A stretch of 7,365 nt of DNA, taken from the NCBI GenBank assembly GCA_014381105.1, contig JACMIO010000009.1:1-7365 (forward strand), written 5' to 3'. Positions 1 to 5,489 of this stretch are shown in pieces. Each line of letters opens with the position of its first letter. The first letter of the stretch is position 1. Below the pieces are notes generated by a model that worked only from the letters and a program-made list of their open reading frames with translations, was not told the origin of the DNA and did no database searches. The DNA is from a bacterium (GTDB taxonomy: Archaea; Thermoproteota; Nitrososphaeria; Nitrososphaerales; Nitrososphaeraceae). A program made the translations under genes and the position numbers.

Positions 1-136
1 GTGACCGCATAACCTGCACCTTTGAGATTACTCCGATGTCTAACTTGTGATTTGTAGTCGCAGCAGATATAGCAGCACGTAACCCTGCCAGACCTGTACC
101 TATGATAAGTATATCATGAGAAATGTGATCTGTCAA
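1..136 (-). CDS. sdhA: Succinate dehydrogenase/fumarate reductase flavoprotein subunit, N-terminal fragment (runs off window edge)
   Basis: The first 45 codons of a flavoprotein read leftwards off the window. The FAD-binding Rossmann motif is visible: strand DILIIG, then GTGLAG (residues 13-18, GxGxxG), a helix rich in Ala, and a second strand ending ISKVQVMRS. The ISKV-x-x-x-RS pattern is characteristic of SdhA/FrdA, where it precedes the loop holding the covalent FAD site. The family oxidises succinate to fumarate in complex II and passes electrons to quinone at the membrane. The start is inferred as TTG at 136-134, because an in-frame TGA lies a few codons upstream with no ATG or GTG between. 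A purine-rich GAGG (153-150) lies 13 bases before it, which is rather long. L-aspartate oxidase shares the fold, but the motif fits SdhA better. Covalent FAD and catalytic residues lie outside the window. Confidence 0.78.
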   Translation of the reverse strand, partial: MTDHISHDILIIGTGLAGLRAAISAATTNHKLDIGVISKVQVMRS

Positions 137-171
137 ATAACTATTGCAACCTCATCCATCCATCTCTCCAT
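133..171 (-). other. Possible 12-codon leader ORF overlapping the flavoprotein start
   Basis: On the minus strand an ATG at 171-169 opens a 12-codon frame (MERWMDEVAIVI) whose TGA stop (135-133) overlaps the proposed TTG start of the flavoprotein gene as TTGA. If the transcript starts near 183, as predicted from a TATATTTA box at 212-205, this frame lies wholly in the leader and could couple translation to the weak TTG start. The ATG sits in a GATG-rich purine stretch, so it could equally be chance. No homology is claimed. Confidence 0.2.
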
Positions 172-180
172 CTACTAACC

Positions 181-222
181 TTTATGACGTTCTATATGCA
201 GCAGTAAATATATTATTCTTTT
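181..222. promoter_or_regulatory. Divergent promoter region between flavoprotein gene and the 110-aa gene
   Basis: This AT-rich stretch carries TATA-like boxes for both directions. On the minus strand TATATTTA (212-205) would place the flavoprotein transcript start near 183, giving a leader of about 47 bases. On the plus strand TCTATAT (191-197) is centred about 29 bases before the TTG at 223, the spacing expected for a leaderless archaeal mRNA. A second box-like run lies at 207-216 but would start transcription inside the plus-strand gene. These are assigned by pattern and spacing only. Confidence 0.4.
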
Positions 223-555
223 TTGCACAAGATAAAATTTGGAAAAGGCATACATGAAGATACAGTTTATTTGAGAGAAGATATTTTTGCAAATCAGATG
301 AGCCTAAACTGTACTGGCAAAGTGCTCCTTACAACCAATACTTCAGACGATGGCATAGCACAAGCTGCCAAGAAGAAAATGATTGAAAACGGCATACAAG
401 AATCGCAGATAACTTTGGGTCATGATATACAAGTGCTCGAAAAAGACGATTTGTATGTTAGCTATGATCCGCCAGATTTGGTTGTAAGGCTTGTGTATGA
501 CAAGAAACCAAGCGGTATGATAAAGATGAAGAATATCAAGATGATTAAAATCTAG
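223..555 (+). CDS. Hypothetical protein, 110 aa, unrecognised
   Basis: I do not recognise this protein. It reads open from TTG (223-225) to TAG, with an in-frame TAA at 205-207 just upstream, so TTG is the only early start; the next in-frame Met is residue 26. It has no signal peptide, membrane segment or CxxC motif, and only one cysteine (C30). Secondary structure looks mixed: a strand near 33-38 (KVLLTT), a helix near 44-57 (GIAQAAKKKMIENGI), strands near 62-72 and 85-92, and a basic Lys/Met/Ile tail (GMIKMKNIKMIKI, 98-110). The strand-helix-strand order suggests a small soluble alpha/beta protein. It is transcribed divergently from the complex II flavoprotein and convergently with hisS, apparently as a single-gene unit. 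Its reality is supported by the intact frame, a TATA-like box at leaderless spacing, and no competing gene on the other strand. Confidence 0.7.
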   Translation: MHKIKFGKGIHEDTVYLREDIFANQMSLNCTGKVLLTTNTSDDGIAQAAKKKMIENGIQESQITLGHDIQVLEKDDLYVSYDPPDLVVRLVYDKKPSGMIKMKNIKMIKI

Positions 556-590
556 ACCAGTTTTAATTTATTTCTAAATCTATTTCTAAT
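556..590. terminator. AT-rich convergent terminator region with a short tandem repeat
   Basis: The 35 bases between the convergent 110-aa gene and hisS are strongly T-rich on the plus strand, starting with TTTTAATTTATTT, as expected for an archaeal U-tract terminator of the plus-strand gene. Inside is a near-perfect 12-base tandem repeat: TATTTCTAA occurs at 569-577 and again at 581-589. On the minus strand the run is A-rich, and the next T-run (near 550-545) already lies inside the opposite gene, so the hisS terminator probably overlaps the end of the plus gene. Confidence 0.4.
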
Positions 591-1856
591 CTAAATTAAT
601 TGGTCTAAATATTTGTCAATTTCATTAATGTTCTGTTTCTGTTCTTTTGATTCTGTTTTTAGGGTAACGATGCCTTTTTTATATTCGTCAAGATTTATTA
701 TAATTATGGCAGCTGCTTTTTTGAGTGCTGCTTCGTGAAACTGTTTGCTTACAGTTCTTCCATTGATATCATAATCAGTAGCATACCCAAGATTTCTTAA
801 TTTTGAAACCACTTCAATTGCTTGCATCTTTTCCTCTCTAGAGTTGTAAGCGACATAAATTAGCGGCCTTTGGACTTTTTTGATTGATTTGTCTTTGATC
901 GCTGTAAGTATTCTTTCCACACCACCGGCGGCACCGGTTGCGAACAAATCCTTTCTACCAAACGCTTCTGTCAATCTATCATATCTGCCTCCACCTACAA
1001 GCGATCCTATCTGGGATGTTTGATCTTTTGCCTCAAATACGATACCAGAATAATAATCAAGTCCCCTAACAATCTTGAAATCTATCATCAAGTTGCTTAC
1101 CTGTCTTGATTTCAAGGAATCTACAAGTTCCACAAGGACTTTTGACGACTCAAATTCGCCTACCTTACTGTCTTTTAATATTTTTTCAGAGTCGCCGCTG
1201 ACTGAAACAAAATCAATTAGTTTTCGCAAACTGCTCGTGTTGAGTTTTTCCTTATACTCATCAACTATTTGTTCGGTGCTCTTTTTGGCAAGTTTATCTA
1301 CTGCCCTCATCATTTCGCTTACCGTATGATTGTCTGTAATTCCAAGCGTTTTTGTCAAGTATTCTTCCAGAATAGATCTATGATTTATTGCAATAACAAA
1401 ATCAATTCCCAAGCTTTTCAAAAAGAACGAAACAAATTCTATGATTTCTGCATCTGCATCTACCTCAGGAGAGCCAAATATTTCGATATCCCATTGATGA
1501 AAATATCTGTATCTTCCTAACTGTGGTTCGTCATAACGCCAGACACCACCAAATGATGATAATTTAGTTGGGAGTTTTAGGTCTCTACGCATGGAAACAA
1601 ACCTTGATAGTCCTATGGTAAGGTCAAAACGTAGTGCAACATTTCGTCCTCCTTTATCAGTGAAACTATATATTTCATCTATTATTGATGGCCCGCTTTT
1701 AGCTTCAAGAGTGGATAATAATTCCAGCGTTGAAGGTTCTATTTGCTTAAAATCAAAGACTTCAGCAGTCTCTACAAATTTGTCTCTAATATGGGATATC
1801 TCTCCTAATTCCTTGTATTGCAAATCTCTCATTCCCCTGGGAAGGTCTAACTTCAC
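591..1856 (-). CDS. hisS: Histidyl-tRNA synthetase (HisRS)
   Basis: This class II synthetase activates histidine with ATP and charges tRNA-His in the cytoplasm. At 421 aa it is complete. Visible signatures are the N-terminal LPRGMRD (5-11), LRFDLT (75-80), class II motif 2 as RYDEPQLGRYRYFHQWDIEIFG (from 107, with R107 and the GRYR loop), the histidine-specific RGLDYYSG (264-271), LVGGGRYDRL (286-295) and motif 3 GGVERIL (311-317). The anticodon-binding domain occupies about 331-421, with the typical YDINGRTVSKQFHEA stretch. The GTG start (1856-1854) is preferred because LPRG is normally at the extreme N-terminus and an in-frame TGA lies seven codons upstream with no other start between. It is divergent from archease and convergent with the 110-aa gene, apparently transcribed alone. 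The HisZ paralogue is unlikely since the HisRS motifs and anticodon-binding domain are intact. Confidence 0.96.
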   Translation of the reverse strand: MKLDLPRGMRDLQYKELGEISHIRDKFVETAEVFDFKQIEPSTLELLSTLEAKSGPSIIDEIYSFTDKGGRNVALRFDLTIGLSRFVSMRRDLKLPTKLSSFGGVWRYDEPQLGRYRYFHQWDIEIFGSPEVDADAEIIEFVSFFLKSLGIDFVIAINHRSILEEYLTKTLGITDNHTVSEMMRAVDKLAKKSTEQIVDEYKEKLNTSSLRKLIDFVSVSGDSEKILKDSKVGEFESSKVLVELVDSLKSRQVSNLMIDFKIVRGLDYYSGIVFEAKDQTSQIGSLVGGGRYDRLTEAFGRKDLFATGAAGGVERILTAIKDKSIKKVQRPLIYVAYNSREEKMQAIEVVSKLRNLGYATDYDINGRTVSKQFHEAALKKAAAIIIINLDEYKKGIVTLKTESKEQKQNINEIDKYLDQLI

Positions 1857-1929
1857 AAAGAAGAGGATCGTGCGTCATCATTTAGATTTTGCGATTAGTT
1901 ATAATAAAGCAGATGAAAAACACACATTA
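1857..1929. promoter_or_regulatory. Short divergent promoter region hisS / archease
   Basis: Seventy-three bases separate the two divergent starts. On the plus strand TTATAATAA (1899-1907) is centred about 28 bases before the TTG at 1930, so the archease mRNA is predicted to be leaderless. The same AT-rich block read on the minus strand (TTATTATAA) could drive hisS with a leader of roughly 18 bases; a weaker AT stretch at 1881-1888 would give a leaderless hisS mRNA. If one block serves both directions, the two tRNA-related genes would share promoter control. Confidence 0.5.
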
Positions 1930-2358
1930 TTGGCTGGAGGGTACAGGTATCTTGACCACGTCACAGATGCATATATTGAGGCGTACGGTGAAAGTATGGA
2001 AGAAGCATTTTCGTTTGCAGCCAAAGGAACGATCAATGTCATGTTTGAACTTAATGATATCCAGGCGAAAAGCAAGTTTGAATTTGAAGTAGAGGGGCAT
2101 GATTACTCGGAATTATTGTTCAACTGGTTAGACCGGATAATCCTGCTTATTGCAATAGACAACAAAGTGGCGTCCAACTTTAACTTGAAAATTTCCAAAC
2201 TTGGTTCCAAATATCAAATGACGGGATATGCAATGACCGAGTCAGTAGATATATCAAAGCATGGCTATAAAACTGAAATAAAGGGTATTACATACCATGA
2301 AATGGAAATTTTGCAAGAAAGTGGTTTGAATAAAGTTAGGTTTATACTTGATCTGTAG
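1930..2358 (+). CDS. Archease (RtcB tRNA ligase activator)
   Basis: Archease is a small cytoplasmic metal-binding protein that stimulates RtcB, the ligase that joins tRNA halves after intron removal, by promoting its guanylylation and turnover. The 142-aa product matches the family in length and order: YLDHVTDAYIEAYG near the N-terminus with the metal-binding Asp of the HxxD motif (D13), FNWLDRIILL (64-73), the conserved KGITYHEM (118-125) and a C-terminal FILDL with D141. The open frame extends well upstream but there lies antisense to hisS. I place the start at TTG 1930 because the family begins just before this point and a TATA-like box sits 28 bases upstream. A GTG at 1870 would add 20 residues without family resemblance. 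The usual Gly after the motif Asp (ADxG) is replaced (TDAY). RtcB is not in this window. Confidence 0.9.
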   Translation: MAGGYRYLDHVTDAYIEAYGESMEEAFSFAAKGTINVMFELNDIQAKSKFEFEVEGHDYSELLFNWLDRIILLIAIDNKVASNFNLKISKLGSKYQMTGYAMTESVDISKHGYKTEIKGITYHEMEILQESGLNKVRFILDL

Positions 2359-2479
2359 CAAAGCAAAAAGGCAGGAAATTTCGGTGACAATATTTAGAAT
2401 AACTAACTATATCAAATGTCAGAAATTTTGATATTGCCTTACAAGATTTAAATATCAATTAAGAGGATAAATTGTAACA
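2359..2479. other. Intergenic region archease / thioredoxin with inverted repeat and promoter
   Basis: A perfect 8-base inverted repeat, ATATCAAA (2409-2416) and TTTGATAT (2427-2434), is separated by 10 bases. It ends about 12 bases before the thioredoxin TATA-like box, so it could be an operator or a transcript-end hairpin for archease; no T-run follows, which disfavours an intrinsic terminator. No ORF, tRNA or convincing box C/D RNA was seen. Confidence 0.4.
2447..2454 (+). promoter_or_regulatory. TATA box of the thioredoxin gene
   Basis: TTTAAATA matches the archaeal box A consensus and is centred about 29 bases before the ATG at 2480, predicting a leaderless mRNA or a leader of only a few bases. 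GAGG at 2464-2467 resembles a Shine-Dalgarno sequence, but would lie upstream of the predicted transcript start and so is probably not used. Confidence 0.6.
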
Positions 2480-2815
2480 ATGAGTTCTGATTCTAAGACT
2501 ACGCTTGTTGAATTATCCGAAAAAAACTTTGACGAAGTAATAGCAGGCAACAAACCCGTACTGGTAGATTTTTGGGCAACATGGTGCGGACCATGTCAAT
2601 TCATGCTTCCGATATTTGACAAACTGGCCAAAAAGTATGAGGAGAAAGTTGTTTTTGGAAGGCTGAATGTTGATGACAACCAGGGCGTAGCAATGAGGTT
2701 TGACGTCTATGCAATTCCTACATTCATTGTCTTTATGAATGGAAAGTTAGTTGAAAAAGCAGTCGGCGCAGTCGGCGAAAAGGGGCTAGAAGGCCTACTA
2801 GAAAAGTATCAGTAA
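2480..2815 (+). CDS. trxA: Thioredoxin
   Basis: This small cytoplasmic disulfide reductase reduces target proteins through a reversible dithiol. The 111-aa product is a single full-length thioredoxin domain. It shows the VLVDFWATWCGPC active site with C36 and C39, the buried Asp (D30), the cis-proline loop AIPT (P80) and the final strand and helix (TFIVFMNGKLVEKAVGA, then GLEGLLEKY). There is no signal peptide or membrane anchor, so it is a soluble thioredoxin rather than a secreted DsbA/TlpA-like protein. The ATG at 2480 is supported by the TATA-like box 29 bases upstream and gives the usual short extension before the first strand. It lies downstream of archease on the same strand but has its own promoter. 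No thioredoxin reductase is in the window. Confidence 0.96.
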   Translation: MSSDSKTTLVELSEKNFDEVIAGNKPVLVDFWATWCGPCQFMLPIFDKLAKKYEEKVVFGRLNVDDNQGVAMRFDVYAIPTFIVFMNGKLVEKAVGAVGEKGLEGLLEKYQ

Positions 2816-2839
2816 CAATATTTTATTTCTTAATATTTT
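2816..2839 (+). terminator. T-rich terminator region of thioredoxin
   Basis: The bases between the convergent thioredoxin and aIF5B genes are a plus-strand T-rich run (TTTTATTTCTT then TTTTT at 2836-2840). This fits an archaeal U-tract terminator for thioredoxin. There is no stem-loop. On the minus strand it is A-rich, so it does not obviously terminate the aIF5B transcript. Confidence 0.45.
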
Positions 2840-4624
2840 TCAAAGATATCCAAACGCAGGATCGGCTTGACGTTTTTTTGATAGGATGAAATCAAATATC
2901 CCCTGCTCGTCCTCACTCAATCTATCCGGAAATCTTTCAAGCAGTAGTCGGGCTTCTCTACTATTGAGATCAGTATAAAAAATATCGCCTTCATTTATCT
3001 GCCTGCCAATTGTTGGTCCCTTTATGGAAAGCGCTACCTGCATTCCTTTATCAGCAACATCTAGATTTTTACCTTCATTTTGTATTTGATGTACGACACC
3101 AATTCTTTTGCCATCTTCATCAATTACTGAAACTTTTTGTTTCAATTTGCCGACCAGGATCTCGGCTCCAAATACCGCAGGGCTGTTTCTTCTAAAAACA
3201 TAACCTTTCATGAATTGAAATTTGCATATCGGGGGTATTTCATTAAAGATAATTGAATCTGCATGAATCTTTTCATAATCTACCCATTCCGAATAGCTCC
3301 TGACTAAATTATAGATTATTTTTTCATTGAAAATTTTTATTTTCCTTTCAAAGGCTTCCTTCTCAGCATCCTCTAGAACCTTTACATTGAATCCAAGTAC
3401 TACGCCAAGGTAACGATCTTTTTCCCTAACCGCAGAAGCAGAAAGAATATCTCTACGTGTAATATTGCCCAAATCCGCAGCCCTAATTGGAATATTTTCT
3501 TTTTTCAAAAGCTCTGTAATTGCTTCTATTGATCCTATTGTATCACATCGTAGTATGACACCGTTTGACTCTGTCTGTATAATTGCGGATCTTATCTCAG
3601 ATTCAACACTTGCTTTTAGTTTTTCTTCATCAACCTGATTTTTCACAACATATAGCGGACTTCCAGCAAGTACACCTTCAAGATCCGGAGAAGTTATTTT
3701 TAGTCCAGCAGCTGCAATCACTTTATCAACGTGCCTGAATTTATCTCTCGGATCTCTCATTTCATCAAGTGGTTTCGGTAACAATAAGGACTTGATCTTG
3801 GTAGTGGTAACACTATCCCTTTTACCAACCACAATTCTATCTCCCTGCTTTAGGGTGCCATCTAGCAGGATAATATTTGCAGACGGTCCTAATCCAATTT
3901 CATCATTGACTTCTAAGACGATCCCTTTTGTTTCAGTTTCATGTCGTTCTAACTTCTTGGACAAGTATTGCTGGGTCAATCCAACGAGTACGGCCAATAG
4001 TTCTGGTACCCCCGTCCCTGTTGAAGCGCTTACAGGAACAATTGCCAGCTCTTTGGTAAAATCTTTGACACGCCAAAATGCCTCAGAAATATATCCTAGT
4101 CTAGACAGAGCTCCTACAACCGTGTAGATTTTTTCATCTAGGAAGGTCAATATTGACGGATCTTGTAATTTCAGTTGTTCTGCCATCAAAACCACGTTAT
4201 TTTTTTTCCAACCTGATATCTGGTCTATTTTGTTAAGGGCAATTACAAAAGGTACTTTTCTATTTTTTAAAATATCCAGACTTTCAATTGTTTGGGCTTC
4301 AAGTCCTTTGTTAACGTCAACCACAACTATTGCAATATCTGCAGCCGAACCACCCCTCATGCGAAGATTTGCAAACACTTCATGGCCGGGAGTATCAATT
4401 ACAAGTAAACCGGGAACCGGATTTTCTGACTTTGATATCTTGTCAAATAATTTCCCTGTTATTTTTTTTATCGTTTCGATTGGAAAATAACTTGCACCAA
4501 TGTGCTGGGTTATTCCTCCGACTTCTCTGGATTGTACGGCAGTTCCGCGAATTTTGTCAAGTAATGACGTCTTACCAGAATCTACATGACCCAATACTAC
4601 TACGACAGGTTGACGAAGTTCCAC
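2840..4624 (-). CDS. infB: Translation initiation factor aIF5B (IF2-like GTPase)
   Basis: aIF5B is a ribosome-dependent GTPase that promotes joining of the large and small subunits and helps place initiator tRNA. The 594-aa product is full length for the archaeal family and lacks the long N-terminal extension of bacterial IF2 and eukaryotic eIF5B. The G domain shows P-loop GHVDSGKT (12-19), switch I GGITQHIGA (T39), DTPGH (77-81), NKID (131-134) and SAS (199-201). Domain II follows from about 230, the domain III region around 350-450, and domain IV with FQFMKGYVFRRNSPAVFG starts near 460. No intein is present, though some archaeal homologues carry one. The GTG start (4624-4622) directly follows the ndk TAA with no gap and no clear Shine-Dalgarno, suggesting translational coupling. 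It is the last gene of the L7Ae-S28e-L24e-Ndk-IF5B cluster. Confidence 0.97.
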   Translation of the reverse strand: MELRQPVVVVLGHVDSGKTSLLDKIRGTAVQSREVGGITQHIGASYFPIETIKKITGKLFDKISKSENPVPGLLVIDTPGHEVFANLRMRGGSAADIAIVVVDVNKGLEAQTIESLDILKNRKVPFVIALNKIDQISGWKKNNVVLMAEQLKLQDPSILTFLDEKIYTVVGALSRLGYISEAFWRVKDFTKELAIVPVSASTGTGVPELLAVLVGLTQQYLSKKLERHETETKGIVLEVNDEIGLGPSANIILLDGTLKQGDRIVVGKRDSVTTTKIKSLLLPKPLDEMRDPRDKFRHVDKVIAAAGLKITSPDLEGVLAGSPLYVVKNQVDEEKLKASVESEIRSAIIQTESNGVILRCDTIGSIEAITELLKKENIPIRAADLGNITRRDILSASAVREKDRYLGVVLGFNVKVLEDAEKEAFERKIKIFNEKIIYNLVRSYSEWVDYEKIHADSIIFNEIPPICKFQFMKGYVFRRNSPAVFGAEILVGKLKQKVSVIDEDGKRIGVVHQIQNEGKNLDVADKGMQVALSIKGPTIGRQINEGDIFYTDLNSREARLLLERFPDRLSEDEQGIFDFILSKKRQADPAFGYL

Positions 4625-5023
4625 TTAATTAAAAATAATTTTAGACTCTTTTATGAAGCTTTCAGCCGAATCAGAAGCATGTATGATATTATCGGTAAAA
4701 CCGAGCCCAAAGTCGCCCCTAATTGTGCCCGGTAATGCTTCGCTTGACTTGGTATTTCCAACCATCAATCTTACAGTAGAAATTGCATTGCTTCCCTCTA
4801 AAATACATCCTACTGTTTTACCTGAACAGATGAATGAAACCAGTTCATTGAAAAAATGCTTGTCTTTGTGCGCATCATAAAATTTTCTGGCTGTTTGTTC
4901 ATCAAATTGAAATGATTTGAGGCTCACTATCTGAAAGCCTTTCTCCTCAAATCTTGCAATAATTTTTCCAACTAGTCCTTTTTTAAAGCCATCGGGCTTT
5001 ACAACAATTAGTGTTTGTTCCAC
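4625..5023 (-). CDS. ndk: Nucleoside diphosphate kinase
   Basis: NDK transfers the gamma phosphate between nucleoside triphosphates and diphosphates through a phosphohistidine, balancing cytoplasmic NTP and dNTP pools. The 132-aa protein is full length for the short archaeal form. It starts TLIVVKPDG with the ATP-binding Lys (K9), and contains GNTKSSEALPGTIRGDFG (from 89) and the active-site NIIHASD with phosphoacceptor H115. The Ala after this His replaces the Gly of most bacterial and eukaryotic enzymes; as I recall, HASD is normal in archaea. The start is GTG at 5023-5021: an ATG five bases upstream is in another frame, and an in-frame TGA blocks extension. A GTGAT element (5033-5029) lies five bases before the start. 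It sits between rpl24e (16-base gap) and aIF5B (no gap), so GTP supply is co-expressed with a GTPase that uses it. Confidence 0.97.
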   Translation of the reverse strand: MEQTLIVVKPDGFKKGLVGKIIARFEEKGFQIVSLKSFQFDEQTARKFYDAHKDKHFFNELVSFICSGKTVGCILEGSNAISTVRLMVGNTKSSEALPGTIRGDFGLGFTDNIIHASDSAESFIKESKIIFN

Positions 5024-5028
5024 TAAAC

Positions 5029-5033
5029 ATCAC
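5029..5033 (-). promoter_or_regulatory. Ribosome binding site GTGAT of ndk
   Basis: GTGAT lies five bases before the GTG start. It can pair with the AUCAC part of the archaeal 16S rRNA 3' end rather than the usual CCUCC core. It supports the GTG at 5023 over the out-of-frame ATG that overlaps it. Confidence 0.5.
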
Positions 5034-5039
5034 TAACGT

Positions 5040-5249
5040 CTATTTTTTGACCTTAATTCCGCCTTTAACGTATTTTCGCGTCCATTTGAATTTTCTGGGG
5101 TCACGCTTTAATCTCATATTCTTCTTGCACTTTGGTGAACATGTCCACTGAATAGATCCATCGTTTTTTATGAACATCGTACCCTCGTGTGTTGGGATAT
5201 GTTTTCCACAAAAGAAACAATTACGAAGTGAAGTAGATGCTTTACTCAT
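5040..5249 (-). CDS. rpl24e: 50S ribosomal protein L24e
   Basis: L24e is a small zinc-binding protein of the large ribosomal subunit, found in archaea and eukaryotes. The 69-aa product shows the family's zinc ribbon: C11-x2-C14 (NCFFCGKHI) and C37-x3-C41 (WTCSPKC), then a basic tail with KRDPRKFKWTRKY (48-60). All four zinc ligands are present and the length matches archaeal L24e, which lacks the eukaryotic C-terminal extension. The ATG start (5249-5247) is nine bases after the rps28e stop and is preceded by GTGAT at five-base spacing. Its first three residues, MSK, are shared with S28e and with L7Ae (from the preferred start), which is coincidental or reflects codon preference at starts. It is the third gene of the operon. 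Confidence 0.97.
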   Translation of the reverse strand: MSKASTSLRNCFFCGKHIPTHEGTMFIKNDGSIQWTCSPKCKKNMRLKRDPRKFKWTRKYVKGGIKVKK

Positions 5250-5254
5250 TTAAT

Positions 5255-5259
5255 ATCAC
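5255..5259 (-). promoter_or_regulatory. Ribosome binding site GTGAT of rpl24e
   Basis: GTGAT begins on the last base of the rps28e stop codon and ends five bases before the rpl24e ATG, the same element and spacing as at ndk. The overlap with the upstream stop suggests coupled translation. Confidence 0.5.
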
Positions 5260-5474
5260 TACTTTATCTTTCTTGCCTCTCTTTCAGTTTCTCTCAACAT
5301 GAGGATATCTTTCATCCTAACGGAGCCTTTTACATTTCTTGTAAGAATTCGACCTTTGTCCTTTCCTTCTAGAACCTTTACCCTAACTTGGATTACTTCG
5401 CCTGCAATTCCTGTCCTGCCAACTATTTGTATAACTTCTGCTGGGGTTACCCTTACTTCTGCAGCTTTACTCAT
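5259..5474 (-). CDS. rps28e: 30S ribosomal protein S28e
   Basis: S28e is a small OB-fold protein of the archaeal and eukaryotic small subunit, located near the mRNA exit region. The 71-aa product matches the family throughout: the barrel strands EVIQIVGRTGIAGEVIQVRVKV (13-34), the diagnostic TRNVKGSVRMKDILML (45-60) and the near-invariant C-terminal LRETEREARK (60-69). The ATG start (5474-5472) lies eight bases after the rpl7ae stop and is preceded by GGAGTGAT, the clearest Shine-Dalgarno of the operon. It follows rpl7ae and precedes rpl24e, an order that I know to be widely conserved in archaea. No anomalies were seen. Confidence 0.97.
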   Translation of the reverse strand: MSKAAEVRVTPAEVIQIVGRTGIAGEVIQVRVKVLEGKDKGRILTRNVKGSVRMKDILMLRETEREARKIK

Positions 5475-5481
5475 TAGTTAT

Positions 5482-5489
5482 ATCACTCC
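5482..5489 (-). promoter_or_regulatory. Ribosome binding site GGAGTGAT of rps28e
   Basis: GGAGTGAT is the ideal archaeal Shine-Dalgarno GGAGGTGAT with one G missing. It overlaps the rpl7ae TGA stop (5485-5483) and ends seven bases before the rps28e ATG, which is expected to couple the two genes. Confidence 0.6.

Noticed and set aside
1591..1929. Long upstream extension of the archease reading frame, and antisense ORFs at 1075-1329 and 1269-1520
   Set aside because: They lie opposite strongly supported hisS sequence, and the archease family begins near 1930; the upstream part has no family resemblance.
1889..2092. Plus-strand ORF of 67 aa overlapping archease in another frame
   Set aside because: Archease is clearly the coding frame here.
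2375..2382. 8-base palindrome GAAATTTC in the archease-thioredoxin gap
   Set aside because: Short AT-rich palindromes are expected by chance in this composition.
2359..2479. Possible box C/D guide RNA in the intergenic gap (CTGA and TGATA seen on the minus strand)
   Set aside because: No proper box C (RTGATGA) paired with a box D at the right distance.
3010..4632. Plus-strand ORFs opposite aIF5B (for example 3792-4127, 4230-4490, 4330-4632)
   Set aside because: Shadows of a complete, motif-rich GTPase gene on the minus strand.
4667..4687. NDK active site HASD instead of HGSD as a possible loss of function
   Set aside because: The catalytic His is present, and Ala at this place is common in archaeal NDKs.
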